From NCBI GenBank assembly GCA_963971425.1, contig OZ020519.1:14710028-14774027 (forward strand): a stretch of DNA of 64,000 bases, given 5' to 3'. This DNA comes from Bryoerythrophyllum caledonicum (taxonomy: Eukaryota; Streptophyta; Bryopsida; Pottiales; Pottiaceae). Made by a program: the position numbers and the translations under genes. Positions 12,691 to 25,784 of the stretch are shown piece after piece (within the stretch, counting starts at the first letter, position 1; the number at the start of each line of letters is the position of its first letter). The notes beneath the pieces were generated by a model. It had not been told where the DNA came from. It made no database searches and was given only the letters and a program-made list of their open reading frames with translations.

Positions 12691-13189
12691 TAAAAAAATA
12701 TATGGTACCTAAGGCCGTGGATTAAATTTACAAACTTTTGGCAATAAATTAAAAACATGCAACAATAAACAACGACAAGATATTTGGACATTGTGACTAC
12801 GTAATTCTTGATGTTTAGGATTGTAACAATTCGTCTAAAAACCTGGAGTGACATCTATGGCCGTGGATTGGATCTACTTTATCCTTTTAATACATGGGTG
12901 ACATCCATCTAATACCTAGGCGATACCCGTGTTGTTTTACTACTTTGATTTGGAAAAGTTAGATACTTTGAAAGTATTGGCATGTTCAATAAATGTGGTT
13001 TGAGATTGTAAAAATCTCGTGGCACAAAACATGAAATGTATTAACATAACACAAATGATAATTACGTTGGCTAAGTATATAAAGAAACAAATCGATATTC
13101 CTGAATAAAACACAATAGATAGAAGACTTTAATAAAGATATAAAAAAACAACATGCATTGTTAAAAAAAAATACAACCAAATGGATAAT
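12691..13189. other. AT-rich spacer, no gene
   Basis: AT-rich sequence with short poly-A and poly-T runs lies between the repeat and the 3' end of locus A. No open frame or element end stands out. Polyadenylation of the minus-strand gene would fall here, but no single signal is convincing. Confidence 0.4.
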
Positions 13190-16100
13190 TCAATTTTCCT
13201 CCCCTGATAGCTCATCTGAGCTATCCTCATAAATACCAGGCGAACTACTATCCGTACCACTACCAACCGCTTCCCCATCTATGAAGCGCTCTGCTGCGGA
13301 CCTGCGTTGGGGTACTCGTGAAATCGGAGGAGGAGATGGTAGGGCAGCCATCGCATGTGCGATGCCCCAATCCCAAGGATTCATGTGATACGAACGAGGC
13401 GGACTCATCATCTCCTTCGACAAGCGCGATAACACTCCGGTTTGAGATGTGGATGATGAAGCCATCAACGACGTCGACCGACTGCATTAATCAAGTGGAA
13501 CGGTGATGTCAACGACTGAATATTTTCAAAGGCAGTAAACTTCAACGGAAAGTCAATTAAATAAGATGGAACCCTAAACGTACTTACAAGTCCTCTTGCG
13601 AGCGGTCTTCACCTCGGGCTCGTCATCATCGACCTCCAATGGGCGTTTTCTAGAGCCTTCATGCAACGGTGGCTGAATTCCGGACTCTACTTCCATGGTG
13701 CTCGGAATCAAAGGGCGGAGGACCTCATCAACCAAACCAGCGTCCTCTTCTAATGCGAGGATGTGGCGCTTAAGGGCCTTACAAGCCTTGATGGATGCAC
13801 CTATTATAATGAAACAAGTTAATAGAAGTTAGCAAATGAGGAAAAAAAACCATGAGAGAAGAAGAAGTCTGTAGAACACTTACCTGTGGATGGTGTAAGA
13901 TCGAGGACAATCTCATCTTCTTTGGTACAAAGGTCGATAAGAGCCTCCATGAGGTTGGAGGACTTCTCTCGTGCTCCACGCCATGGCTGGTTGGTGGATC
14001 CTCTCATCGTCAGCGTCTCCTGTGAAATCAGATTGGTCAAGTGACCATCTGATGACAATTGAATCCCCTCCAGCAGCAATTCCATCCTATCATTAAATGA
14101 AAACGGAACCCAAGGCTCCAACTTCCTCACATAGCACTTCACCATGAAGCACTTGTGAGTGCGACCAGGATGGCCCTCGCGGGAGAGAGACAAGCCATTA
14201 ATGGCAAACCACTTTGTCTCCTCACGGAAATCTGCCCACTCAGCCCAAGCATGAAGTTCGTTCGAGATGAATTTCGAGTCTGGGTAGAACACGATGAGCG
14301 GTGCCCCATCGCGAAGCAAGGCCTCTGCCATCTCGAAACATCGGTGAATCCAAGGGGATTCGAGCTTTCCTCCATCAGAGTGCTGAGTTGGAAGTTTGTT
14401 CCAACTCGGCACCGAACCACCGCCCTCAATTCCAGGGATGGGCAAATCCTCAGGGACATCAAAGAGTATCATGTCCACCAAACCGTCATCGCAAGGCTCT
14501 CCGCGGTGATGCCGCAAACGCGACCCGGAATGCACCTTCATAAACTGCCGCATCTCTAACCAAAGAGATGGCAGGTCATCCTCTTCAGCAATACTATCGA
14601 ACAAAGTCATAATGCTGAGAGCGCTTTGAGAAATCACCTCCACTCCGACAGTAGACTCCAAATGCTCCACTGCAGGAATCGTGTAGATTGTCTGCGAGGG
14701 CTTTGCCACGTAGGTGGAGGGTCGGCTGCTGCCCGATGGAGAAATGCCTTGCGTCGGTCCCATGGCAGCTGGAATAGCGAACGCTGCTGCCCCTCCAAGC
14801 TGAGCAAACAACTTCTCAGGCCCCTCCTTTGCCACCAATGCCGCCAACTCCCTATTCCTCTCCCTCGTCTCCTTCTTCAAACTCTTCGCTTTGAGATTCT
14901 CCACCCTCAATGCCTCCTTCTCTGCCGCCTTGAGCGCCGCCTTCGTCGCCCTTTCCGCAGCCTTTGCACGATCCTTCTCTAAAAGCGAACCGTCAACTGC
15001 CTCAACTACGGCAGAAACTGAAGAAGGAAGCATGTCGCCATCTCCACCAGTGGCTAAGGAATCACAGTCTCTTCGAAGCTGAAGCTCTTCACCCGGTGTG
15101 GGATCCGAATTCTTCAACTCCAAGTACCAAGGGCACTGCACCAAGTGATGACGAGAAAAACGCTGCCTCTGCTGCTCGGTGAAGATACAGTCTGGTGAAG
15201 TAGGGTCCGTCCACTTCTTGAAGCGGATGGGCATTTGACTTGGCACCAACGCTCCTTTAACCACTAGCTCCCTCCAGAAGTAGCGAAGCACCGCCCGCTT
15301 CATGGTCTTCTCGCATCCCTCCTGCTTTAGAAACTCCTCTGACTTCGAGAACACACCTTTTCTCCCAAGGTGGTCCTTGAATGCCTTCGCCCACAGCATG
15401 ATGCTCCAAGCCTCCATCCAAGAACCAATGTCTTGGATGGGATTAGGGAGCCCGTCATTCTTCAATACGACGTTGTCCTCTTCAATTAGCTCCGAGAACT
15501 TCTTCTCAATTTCCTCCTCCAACTATAATATACAGTACAATCTCTTAGACAAAATCAATATCCAAAATTGTTACTTGTAATTGCAATAGATAATAGAGAT
15601 TTGGAAAACTCACCCCTGCCCAAAAGGCTGCAGTATCGATCCATCCCCGAAGACTCGTGTCTGAAGCTGGCGATTTGGGGAAATTGTACTCCGCCCTACT
15701 GTCCTTGCTCATGTTCCACCATTTGCACCATCTTCCCTTGAACTTCCCAGCCACCTTCGCCGTGCAAATGAGTTGGAGCTTCTCGAGTGTCATCTCTGGC
15801 TTAGTCTGGTAAATATCGAAATGACGCAACACCTAAAGTAGAGCACGAGTAACTGGACTCAGTTATGGTTCGAAACTAAAACAAATTGAAACAATATGGA
15901 TAAAACATAAACAGATGCCATATACTTTGAAATTCACATACCTCCTTGAAGAATTCCTCACCATTCGCCGGGTTTGCAACCGCCAACATCCGTGTGAATG
16001 TTGTTTGACAAGCTATTCGGCATCAGTGCAGAGTCTCACCAACTCTGCTGGACTTCCAACGCGATCAACACCAACACCAGTGACAAGGCTATCCTTGTAA

Positions 16101-17486
16101 TTGCGTATGCACTCCTCTTGGGCAGCAATAATCTCCCGCTAGAAACCAACATTCATCAGAAATACATAATGAAAATTTAACAGTTACTGAACAAAAATGC
16201 AATGATAATTTCAATTCAGTGTAGGCTGATAAGCATACCTCAAACATGAGTTTCTGAAATGCGTCATACGTCATGTGATACCATTTCTTTGTAGTCTTCT
16301 TCCCCCACTCGTGCACACTAGCTTCGTAATCATCATCACTAATCAAGCCCTTCAACTGCTCAAAGTCCAACAATCCGAAATGTTGGACCCTCTTCAACTC
16401 ATGTGATAAATGCAGCGTGATGTGATCAGCCTCTTTTTGCCTAGAATAAACAAACCATAATTTAGATACGTGCATGACCAATATGGATTTAAACCACCAA
16501 ATACGACCATGGCAACGATGATAATTGGAGAATTGCAGAATTATTATTGACAAAAACCAGGAGGATTGCATCTTACTTGTTAAGATCAGTCATGGCGTTG
16601 AGAAGAATATGGCGGTTTTCCAAACACGGCTCTAGAACCACTGCCCTCACCGGTGAATGGAAAATGAAGTCTCGAGAGTGCATCTGGGATATCACCTCCA
16701 TCCACGCAATGTGGCGGTGGTTGCCATCCCAGATAAATAAGTACTTGTTTGAGAACGACTGCAACTCCGGCCTCATCTGCAACATCATCTCAAACTTGCG
16801 ATCCTCCTCTTGCCAAAGTGTAGACCAGTTGGCTCGCTCAGAAGGGAGTACCTCCTGCTCGGTCATTGAGAAACTCTTCGATGCAACATAGAAACATGCG
16901 GATCCGGGTCGATATCCCTTCACAAACTCCGCCTTGAGCTTCTCAACATCACTCTTTAAGGGGAGACGAACTTCCGTCATAGGTAGCATGCGGCATAGTG
17001 GAATGAGGAGCTCCTCGATTGAAGGATAGAGTGACCTCTGTAGGACATCTGACGCTGTCCCACGAATGGACTTCCTCAACGCTTGCTCAGTCGATTCCAT
17101 CCTCGAGTCGCCCTCAAAGTCATGGATCTCTTCCACATCAGGTTGATTCATCAAATCTAAGCTCTCCCTACAGGATACCGTCCCTTGTTCTTGCGGTGCC
17201 GCCTGAAATATTAAAGCACAAAGGAACGTCACCATAGAAACACAGTGAGCCTATAAATCTCTCTCACTCGGAACGCAACAGCCTACCTCATCGAGGGGGA
17301 CGCTCCCTGTAGTCATGGACATCCCAAAGGACCCAACGTTCCTTAAGCGCTTCTGACCCAAGGCCTCCACCTCAAACCAACATACAAACCTCAGCACCAA
17401 GCATGCAATCAACATAAAAAATCAGCGTACCTTCTCCACGAGCGTATGAGATAGTCCCCTATTACGCATTCTGTCATCCTGCGACC
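13190..17486 (-). CDS. ParB-like/DNA methyltransferase-like fusion gene, locus A (multi-exon)
   Basis: Exons read from GT-AG consensus are 17431-17486, 17287-17352, 16577-17202, 16239-16440, 15942-16138, 15614-15832, 13884-15522, 13588-13800 and probably 13190-13481. Exon 16577-17202 carries FIWDGNHRHIAW, which matches the ParB/Srx-fold signature (hydrophobic-DGxHR-x-x-A). A helical linker follows, then a charged coiled coil (about 14.83-15.0 kb). The last third has the motif order of a beta-class amino-methyltransferase: a motif-IV position with DMILFDVPE in place of DPPY (about 14.45 kb), motif X (QPWRGAREKSSNLMEALI), and motif I split by an intron (EIVLDLTPSTG, then ASIKACKALKRHILALEED). 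The altered motif IV suggests weak or no catalysis. One exon (15942-16138) needs a frame change to stay open, and the last splice does not keep frame as drawn. The C-terminus is acidic (SSDELSGEEN). Function is unproven; DNA or chromatin binding is likely. Confidence 0.6.
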
Positions 17487-19946
17487 CTGCAACTTGCAAC
17501 GCGTACCCTAAACGAGGAGTAGATGGAGATAAGAAAACCGACGAGCAACAGTACTCGTGAAGAGGAAAAACAAAAACCACGACTCCCCAGACCACCCTCG
17601 GATCCGAGGGTCAAATTGTGCAACCAAAATTTCAAAAAAAAAACGCGCGTACCTCTACCACGAGCATTGGAATCTGCTCTCACTAGCGAGCTCCGCTCCA
17701 CGCAAGCACCTGACTTTGATTCGCGTACCCTAAACGAGGAGGACCAACACCTGGTCTATCACTAGTTGGAGATAAGAAAATCGACGAGCAACAGTACTCG
17801 TGAAGAGGAAAAACAAAAACCACGACTCCCCAGACCAGCCTCGGATCCGAGGGTCGAATTGTGCAACCAAAATTTCCAAACTAAAACGCGCGTACCTCCA
17901 CCACGCGCACAACAATCTGCTCTTACTAGCGAGCTCCGCTCCACGCGAGCACCTGACTTTGATTCGCGTACCCTAAACGAGGAGGACCAGCACGTGGTCT
18001 ATGACTAGTTGGAGATAAGAAAACCAACGAGCAACAATACTCGTGAAGAGGAAAAAAAAAACCATGACTCCCCAGACCACCCTCGGATCCGAGGGTCAAA
18101 TTGTACAACCAAAATTTCCAAACAAAAACGCGCGTACCTCCACCACGAGCACTGCAATCTACTCTCATTAGCGAGCTCCGCTCCACCCGAGCACGTGACT
18201 TTCATTTGCGTACCCTAAACGAGGAGGACCAGCACGTGGTCTATCACTAGTTGGAGATAAGAAAACCGACGAGCAACAGTACTCGTGAAGAGGAAAAACA
18301 AAAACCACGACTCCCCAGACCACCCTCGGATCCGAGGGTCAAATTGTGCAACCAAAATTTCAAAAAAAAAACGCGCGTACCTCTACCACGAGCATTGGAA
18401 TCTGCTCTCACTAGCGAGCTCCGCTCCACGCAAGCACCTGACTTTGATTCGCGTACCCTAAACGAGGAGGACCAACACCTGGTCTATCACTAGTTGGAGA
18501 TAAGAAAATCGACGAGCAACAGTACTCGTGAAGAGGAAAAACAAAAACCACGACTCCCCAGACCAGCCTCGGATCCGAGGGTCGAATTCTGCAACCAAAA
18601 TTTCCAAAAAAAAACGCGCGTACCTCCACCACGAGCACTCCAATCTGCTCTCACTAGCGAGCTCCGCTCCACGCAAGCACGTGACTTTGATTCGCGTACC
18701 CTAAACGAGGAGGACCAGCACCTGGTCTATCACTAGTTGGAGATAAGAAAACCGACGAGCAACAATACTCGTGAAGAGGAAAAAAAAAAACCACGACTCC
18801 CCAGACCACCCTCGGATCCGAGGGTCAAACTGTGCAACCAAAATTTAAAAAAAAAATGTGCGTACCTCCACCACGAGCACTGCAATCTGCTCTTACTAGC
18901 AAGCTCCGCTCCACGCGAGCACCTGACTTTAATTCTCCAAGCCCTAATCGTGGAGGACCAGCACGTGGTCTATCACTAGTTGGAGATAAGAAAACCAACG
19001 AGCAACAATACTCGTGAAGAAGAAAAACAAAAACCAGGACTCCCCAGACCACCCTCGGATCCGAGGGTCAAATTGTGCAACCAAAATTTCCAAACAAAAA
19101 CGCGCGTACCTCCACCACGCGCACAGCAATCTGCTCTTACTAGCGAGCTCCGCTCCACGCGAGCACCTGACTTTGATTCGCGTACCCTAAACGAGGAGGA
19201 CCAGCACGTGGTCTATGACTAGTTGGAGATAAGAAAACCAACGAGCAACAATACTCGTGAAGAGGAAAAAAAAAACCATGACTCCCCAGACCACCCTCGG
19301 ATCCGAGGGTCAAATTGTACAACCAAAATTTCCAAAAAAAAACGCGCGTACCTCCACCACGAGCACTGCAATCTACTCTTACTAGCGAGCTCCGCTCCAC
19401 CCGAGCACGTGACTTTCATTTGCGTACCCTAAACGAGGAGGACCAGCACGTGGTCTATCACTAGTTGGAGATAAGAAAACCGACGAGCAACAGTACTCGT
19501 GAAGAGGAAAAACAAAAACCACGACTCCCCAGACCACCCTCGGATCCGAGGGTCAAATTGTGCAACCAAAATTTCCAAACAAAAACAAGCGTACCTCCAC
19601 CACGAGCACTCCAATCTGCTCTCACTAGCGAGCTCCGCTCCATGCGAGCACTTGACTTTAATTCGCGTACCCTAAACGAGGAGGACCAGCACGTGGTCTA
19701 TGACTAGTTGGAGATAAGAAAACCGACGAGCAACAGTACTCGTGAAGAGGAAAAAAAAAAACCACAACTCCCCAGACCACCCTCGGATTCGAGGGTCAAA
19801 TTGTGCAACCAAAATTTCCAAACAAAAACGCGCGTACCTCCACCACGAGCACTGCAATCTGCTCTCACTAGCGAGCTCCGCTCCACCCGAGCACGTGACT
19901 TTGATTCGCGTACCCTAAACGAGGAGGACCAACACGTGGTCTATCA

Positions 19947-22740
19947 CTAGTAGGAGATAAGAAAACCGACGAGCAACAGTACTCAAGAAGAAGAAAAACA
20001 AAACCCACGACTCCCCAGACCACCCTCAGATCCGAGGGTCAAATTGTGCAACCAAAATTTCCAAAAAAAAATGCGCGTAACTCCACCACGAGCACTCCAA
20101 TCTGCTCTCACTAGCGAGCTCCGCTCCACGCGAGCACCTGACTTTAATTCTCCAAGCCCTAAACGTGGAGGACCAGCACCTGGTCTATCACTAGTTGGAG
20201 ATAAGAAAACCGACGAGCAACAGTACTCAAGAAGAGGAAAAACAAAACCCACGACTCCCCAGACCACCCTCAGATCCGAGGGTCAAATTGTGCAACCAAA
20301 ATTTCCAAAAAAAAACGCGCGTACCTCCACCACGAGCACTCCAATCTGCTCTCACTAGCGAGCTCCGCTCCATGCGAGCACCTGATTTTAATTCGCGTAC
20401 CCTAAACGAGGAGGACTAGCACCTGGTCTATCACTAGTTGGAGATAAGAAAACCGACAAGCAACAGTACTCGTCAAGACGAAAAAAAAAACCACGACTCC
20501 CCAGACCACCCTCGGATCCGAGGGTCGAATTGTGCAACCAAAATTTCCAAACAAAAACGCGCGTACCTCCACCACGAGCACTGCAATCTGCTCTCACTAG
20601 CGAGCTCCGCTCCACGCGAGCACGTGACTTTGATTCGCGTACCCTAAAGGAGGAGGACCAGCACCTGGTCTATCACTAGTTGGAGATAAGAAAACCGACG
20701 AGCAACAGTACTCAAGAAGAGGAAAAACAAAACCCACGACTCCCCAGACCACCCTCAGATCCGAGGGTCAAATTGTGCAACCAAAATTTCCAAAAAAAAA
20801 CGCGCGTACCTCCACCACGAGCACTGCCATCTGCTCTCACTAGCGAGCTCCGCTCCATGCGAGCACGTGATTTTAATTCGCGTACCCTAAACGAGGAGGA
20901 CTAGCACCTGGTCTATCACTAGTTGGAGATAAGAAAACCGACAAGCAACAGTACTCGTCAAGACGAAAAAAAAAACCACGACTCCCCAGACCACCCTCGG
21001 ATCCGAGGGTCGAATTGTGCAACCAAAATTTCCAAACAAAAACAAGCGTACCTCCACCACGAGCACTACAATCTGCTCTCACTAGCAAGCTCCGCTCCAC
21101 GCGAGCACCTGACTTTAATTCTCCAAGCCCTAAACGTGGAGGACCAGCAGGTGGTTTATCACTAGTTGGAGATATGAAAACCGACGAGCAACAGTACTCA
21201 AGAAGAGGAAAAACAAAACCCACGACTCCCCAGACCACCCTCAGATCCGAGGGTCAAATTGTGCAACCAAAATTTCCAAACAAAAACGCGCGTACCTCCA
21301 CCACGAGCACTGCAATCTGCTCTCACTAGCGAGCTCCGCTCCACCCGAGCACGTGACTTTGATTCGCGTACCCTAAACGAGGAGGACCAAGACCTGGTCT
21401 ATCACTAGTAGGAGATAAGAAAACCGACGAGCAACAGTACTCAAGAAGAAGAAAAACAAAACCCACGACTCCCCAGACCACCCTCAGATCCGAGGGTCAA
21501 ATTGTGCAACCAAAATTTCCAAAAAAAAATGCGCGTAACTCCACCACGAGCACTCCAATCTGCTCTCACTAGCGAGCTCCGCTCCACGCGAGCACCTGAC
21601 TTTAATTCTCCAAGCCCTAAACGTGGAGGACCAGCACCTGGTCTATCACTAGTTGGAGATAAGAAAACCGACGAGCAACAGTACTCAAGAAGAGGAAAAA
21701 CAAAACCCACGACTCCCCAGACCACCCTCAGATCCGAGGGTCAAATTGTGCAACCAAAATTTCCAAAAAAAAACGCGCGTACCTCCACCACGAGCACTCC
21801 AATCTGCTCTCACTAGCGAGCTCCGCTCCATGCGAGCACCTGATTTTAATTCGCGTACCCTAAACGAGGAGGACTAGCACCTGGTCTATCACTAGTTGGA
21901 GATAAGAAAACCGACAAGCAACAGTACTCGTCAAGACGAAAAAAAAAACCACGACTCCCCAGACCACCCTCGGATCCGAGGGTCGAATTGTGCAACCAAA
22001 ATTTCCAAACAAAAACGCGCGTACCTCCACCACGAGCACTGCAATCTGCTCTCACTAGCGAGCTCCGCTCCACGCGAGCACGTGACTTTGATTCGCGTAC
22101 CCTAAAGGAGGAGGACCAGCACCTAGTCTATCACTAGTTGGAGATAAGAAAACCGACGAGCAACAGTACTCAAGAAGAGGAAAAACAAAACCCACGACTC
22201 CCCAGACCACCCTCAGATCCGAGGGTCAAATTGTGCAACCAAAATTTCCAAAAAAAAACGCGCGTACCTCCACCACGAGCACTGCCATCTGCTCTCACTA
22301 GCGAGCTCCGCTCCATGCGAGCACCTGATTTTAATTCGCGTACCCTAAACGAGGAGGACTAGCACCTGGTCTATCACTAGTTGGAGATAAGAAAACCGAC
22401 AAGCAACAGTACTCGTCAAGACGAAAAAAAAAACCACGACTCCCCAGACCACCCTCGGATCCGAGGGTCGAATTGTGCAACCAAAATTTCCAAACAAAAA
22501 CAAGCGTACCTCCACCACGAGCACTACAATCTGCTCTCACTAGCAAGCTCCGCTCCACGCGAGCACCTGAATTTAATTCTCCAAGCCCTAAACGTGGAGG
22601 ACCAGCAGGTGGTTTATCACTAGTTGGAGATATGAAAACCGACGAGCAACAGTACTCAAGAAGAGGAAAAACAAAACCCACGACTCCCCAGACCACCCTC
22701 AGATCCGAGGGTCAAATTGTGCAACCAAAATTTCCAAACA
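19947..22740. repeat. six-unit (1458-bp) higher-order repeat, two copies
   Basis: Within the satellite, 19947-21404 is repeated almost without change at 21405 onward. Unit-specific variants (ACTCAAGAAGAAG, GCGTAACTCC, TCAAGACGAAAA, CAAGCGTACC) recur in the same order 1458 bp apart. This indicates a recent duplication of a six-unit block. Confidence 0.9.
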
Positions 22741-23462
22741 AAAACAAGCGTACCTCCACCACGAGCACTGCAATCTGCTCTCATTAGCGAGCTCCGCTCC
22801 ACGCGAGCACCTGACTTTGATTCGCGTTCCCTAAACGAGGAGGACCAACACCTGGTCTATCACTAGTTGGAGTTAAGAAAACCGACGAGGAACAGTACTC
22901 GTGAAGAGGAAAAACAAAAACCACGACTCCCCAGACCACCCTCGGATCCGAGGGTCAAATTGTGCAACCAAAATTTCCAAAAAAAGACGCGCGTACCTCC
23001 ACCACGAGCAGTGCAATCTACTCTTACTAGCGAGCTCCGCTCCTCCTGAGCACGTGACTTTGATTCGCGTACCCTAAACGAGGAGGACCAACACCTGGTC
23101 TATCACTAGTTGGAGATAAGAAAACCGACGAGCAACAGTACTCGTGAAGAGGAAAAACAAAAACCACGACTCCCCAGACCACCCTCGGATCCGAGGGTCA
23201 AATTGTGCAACCAAAATTTCCAAACAAAAACGCGCGTACCTCCACCACGAGCACTGCAATCTACTCTCATTAGCGAGCTCCGCTCCACACGAGCACGTGA
23301 CTTTGATTCGCGTACCCTAAACGAGGAGGACCAACACCTGGTCTATCACTAGTTGGAGATAAGAAAACCGTCGAGCAACAGTACTCGTGAAGAGGAGAAA
23401 CAAAAACCACGACTCCCCAGACCACCCTCGGATCTGAGGGTGAAATTGTGAAACCAAAATTT

Positions 23463-24922
23463 CCAAAAAAAAACGCGCGTACCTCCACCACGAGCACTGC
23501 AATCTGCTCTTACTAGCGAGCTCCGCTCCACCTGAGCACGTGACTTTGATTCGCGTACTCTAAACGAGGAGGAACAACACCTGGTCTATCACTAGTAGGA
23601 GATAAGAAAACCGACGAGCAACAGTACTCAAGAAGAAGAAAAACAAAACCCACGACTCCCCAGACCACCCTCGGATCCGAAGGTCAAATTGTGCAACCAA
23701 AATTTCCAAAAAAAATCGCGCGTACCTCCACCACGAGCACTCCAATCTGCTCCCACTAGCGAGCTCCGCTCCACGCGAGCACCTGACTTTAATTCTCCAA
23801 GCCCTAAACGTGGAGGACCAGCAGGTGGTCTATCACTAGTTGGAGATAAGAAAACCGACGAGCAACAGTACTCGTGAAGAGGAAAAACAAAAACCACGAC
23901 TCCCCAGACCACCCTCGGATCCGAGGGTCGAATTGTGCAACCAAAATTTCCAAACAAAAACAAGCGTACCTCCACCACGAGCACTACAATCTGCTCTCAC
24001 TAGCGAGCTCCGCTCCACGCGAGCACGTGACTTTGATTCGCGTACCCTAAAGGAGGAGGACCAGCACCTGGTCTATCACTGGTTGGAGATAAGAAAACCG
24101 ACGAGCAACAGTACTCAAGAAGAAGAAAAACAAAACCCACGACTCCCCAGACCACCCTCAGATCCGAGGGTCAAATTGTGCAACCAAAATTTCCAAAAAA
24201 AAACGCGCGTACCTCCACCACGAGCACTGCAATCTGCTCTTACTAGCGAGCTCCGCTCCACCTGAGCACGTGACTTTGATTCGCGTACTCTAAACGAGGA
24301 GGAACAACACCTGGTCTATCACTAGTAGGAGATAAGAAAACCGACGAGCAACAGTACTCAAGAAGAAGAAAAACAAAACCCACGACTCCCCAGACCACCC
24401 TCGGATCCGAAGGTCAAATTGTGCAACCAAAATTTCCAAAAAAAATCGCGCGTACCTCCACCACGAGCACTCCAATCTGCTCCCACTAGCGAGCTCCGCT
24501 CCACGCGAGCACCTGACTTTAATTCTCCAAGCCCTAAACGTGGAGGACCAGCAGGTGGTCTATCACTAGTTGGAGATAAGAAAACCGACGAGCAACAGTA
24601 CTCGTGAAGAGGAAAAACAAAAACCACGACTCCCCAGACCACCCTCGGATCCGAGGGTCGAATTGTGCAACCAAAATTTCCAAACAAAAACAAGCGTACC
24701 TCCACCACGAGCACTACAATCTGCTCTCACTAGCGAGCTCCGCTCCACGCGAGCACGTGACTTTGATTCGCGTACCCTAAAGGAGGAGGACCAGCACCTG
24801 GTCTATCACTGGTTGGAGATAAGAAAACCGACGAGCAACAGTACTCAAGAAGAAGAAAAACAAAACCCACGACTCCCCAGACCACCCTCAGATCCGAGGG
24901 TCAAATTGTGCAACCAAAATTT
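23463..24922. repeat. three-unit (730-bp) higher-order repeat, two copies
   Basis: The block 23463-24192 recurs at 24193-24922 with the same rare variants (GTACTCTAAACG, GGAACAACACC, GATCCGAAGG, ATCGCGCG, TCCCACTAGC). The offset is 730 bp, three units plus one base. Confidence 0.9.
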
Positions 24923-25784
24923 CGAAAAAAAAACGCGCGTACCTCCACCACGAGCACTGCCATCTGCTCTCACTAGCGAGCTCCGCTCCACGCGAGCTCC
25001 TGACTTTAATTCTCCAAGCCCTAAACGTGGAGGACCAACACGTGGTCTATCACTAGTTGGAGATAAGAAAACCGACGAGCAACAGTACTCGTGAAGAGGA
25101 GAAACAAAAACCACGACTCCCCAGACCACCCTCGGATCCGAGGGTCAAATTGTGCAACCAAAATTTCCAAAAAAAAACGCGCGTACCTCCACCACGAGCA
25201 CTCCAATCTGCTGTCACTAGCGAGCTCCGCTCCACGCGAGCACCTGACTTTAATTCGCGTACCCTTAACGAGGAGGACCAGCACCTGGTCTATCACTAGT
25301 TGGAGATAAGAAAACCGACGAGCAATTGTACTCGTCAAGACAAAAAAAAAAACCACGACTCCCCACACCACCCTCGGATCCGAGGGTCAAACTGTGCAAC
25401 CAAAATTTCCTAAAAAAAAAAGCGCGTACCTCCACCACGAGCACTGCAATCTGCTCTCACTAGCGAGCTCCGCTCCACCCGAGCACGTGACTTTCATTCG
25501 CGTACCCTAAACGAGGAGGACCAGCACCTGGTCTATCACCAGTTGGAGATAAGAAAACGGACGAGCAACAATACTCGTGAAGAGGAAAAAAAAAACCATG
25601 ACTCCCCAGACCACCCTTGGATCCGAGGGTCAAATTGTGCAACCAAAATTTCCAAAAAGAAACGCGCGTACCTCCACCACGAGCAGTGCAATCTGCTCTC
25701 ACTAGCGAGCTCCGCTCCACGCGAGCACTTGACTTTAATTCGCGTACGTTAAACAAGGAGGACCAGCACGTGGTCTATCACTAG

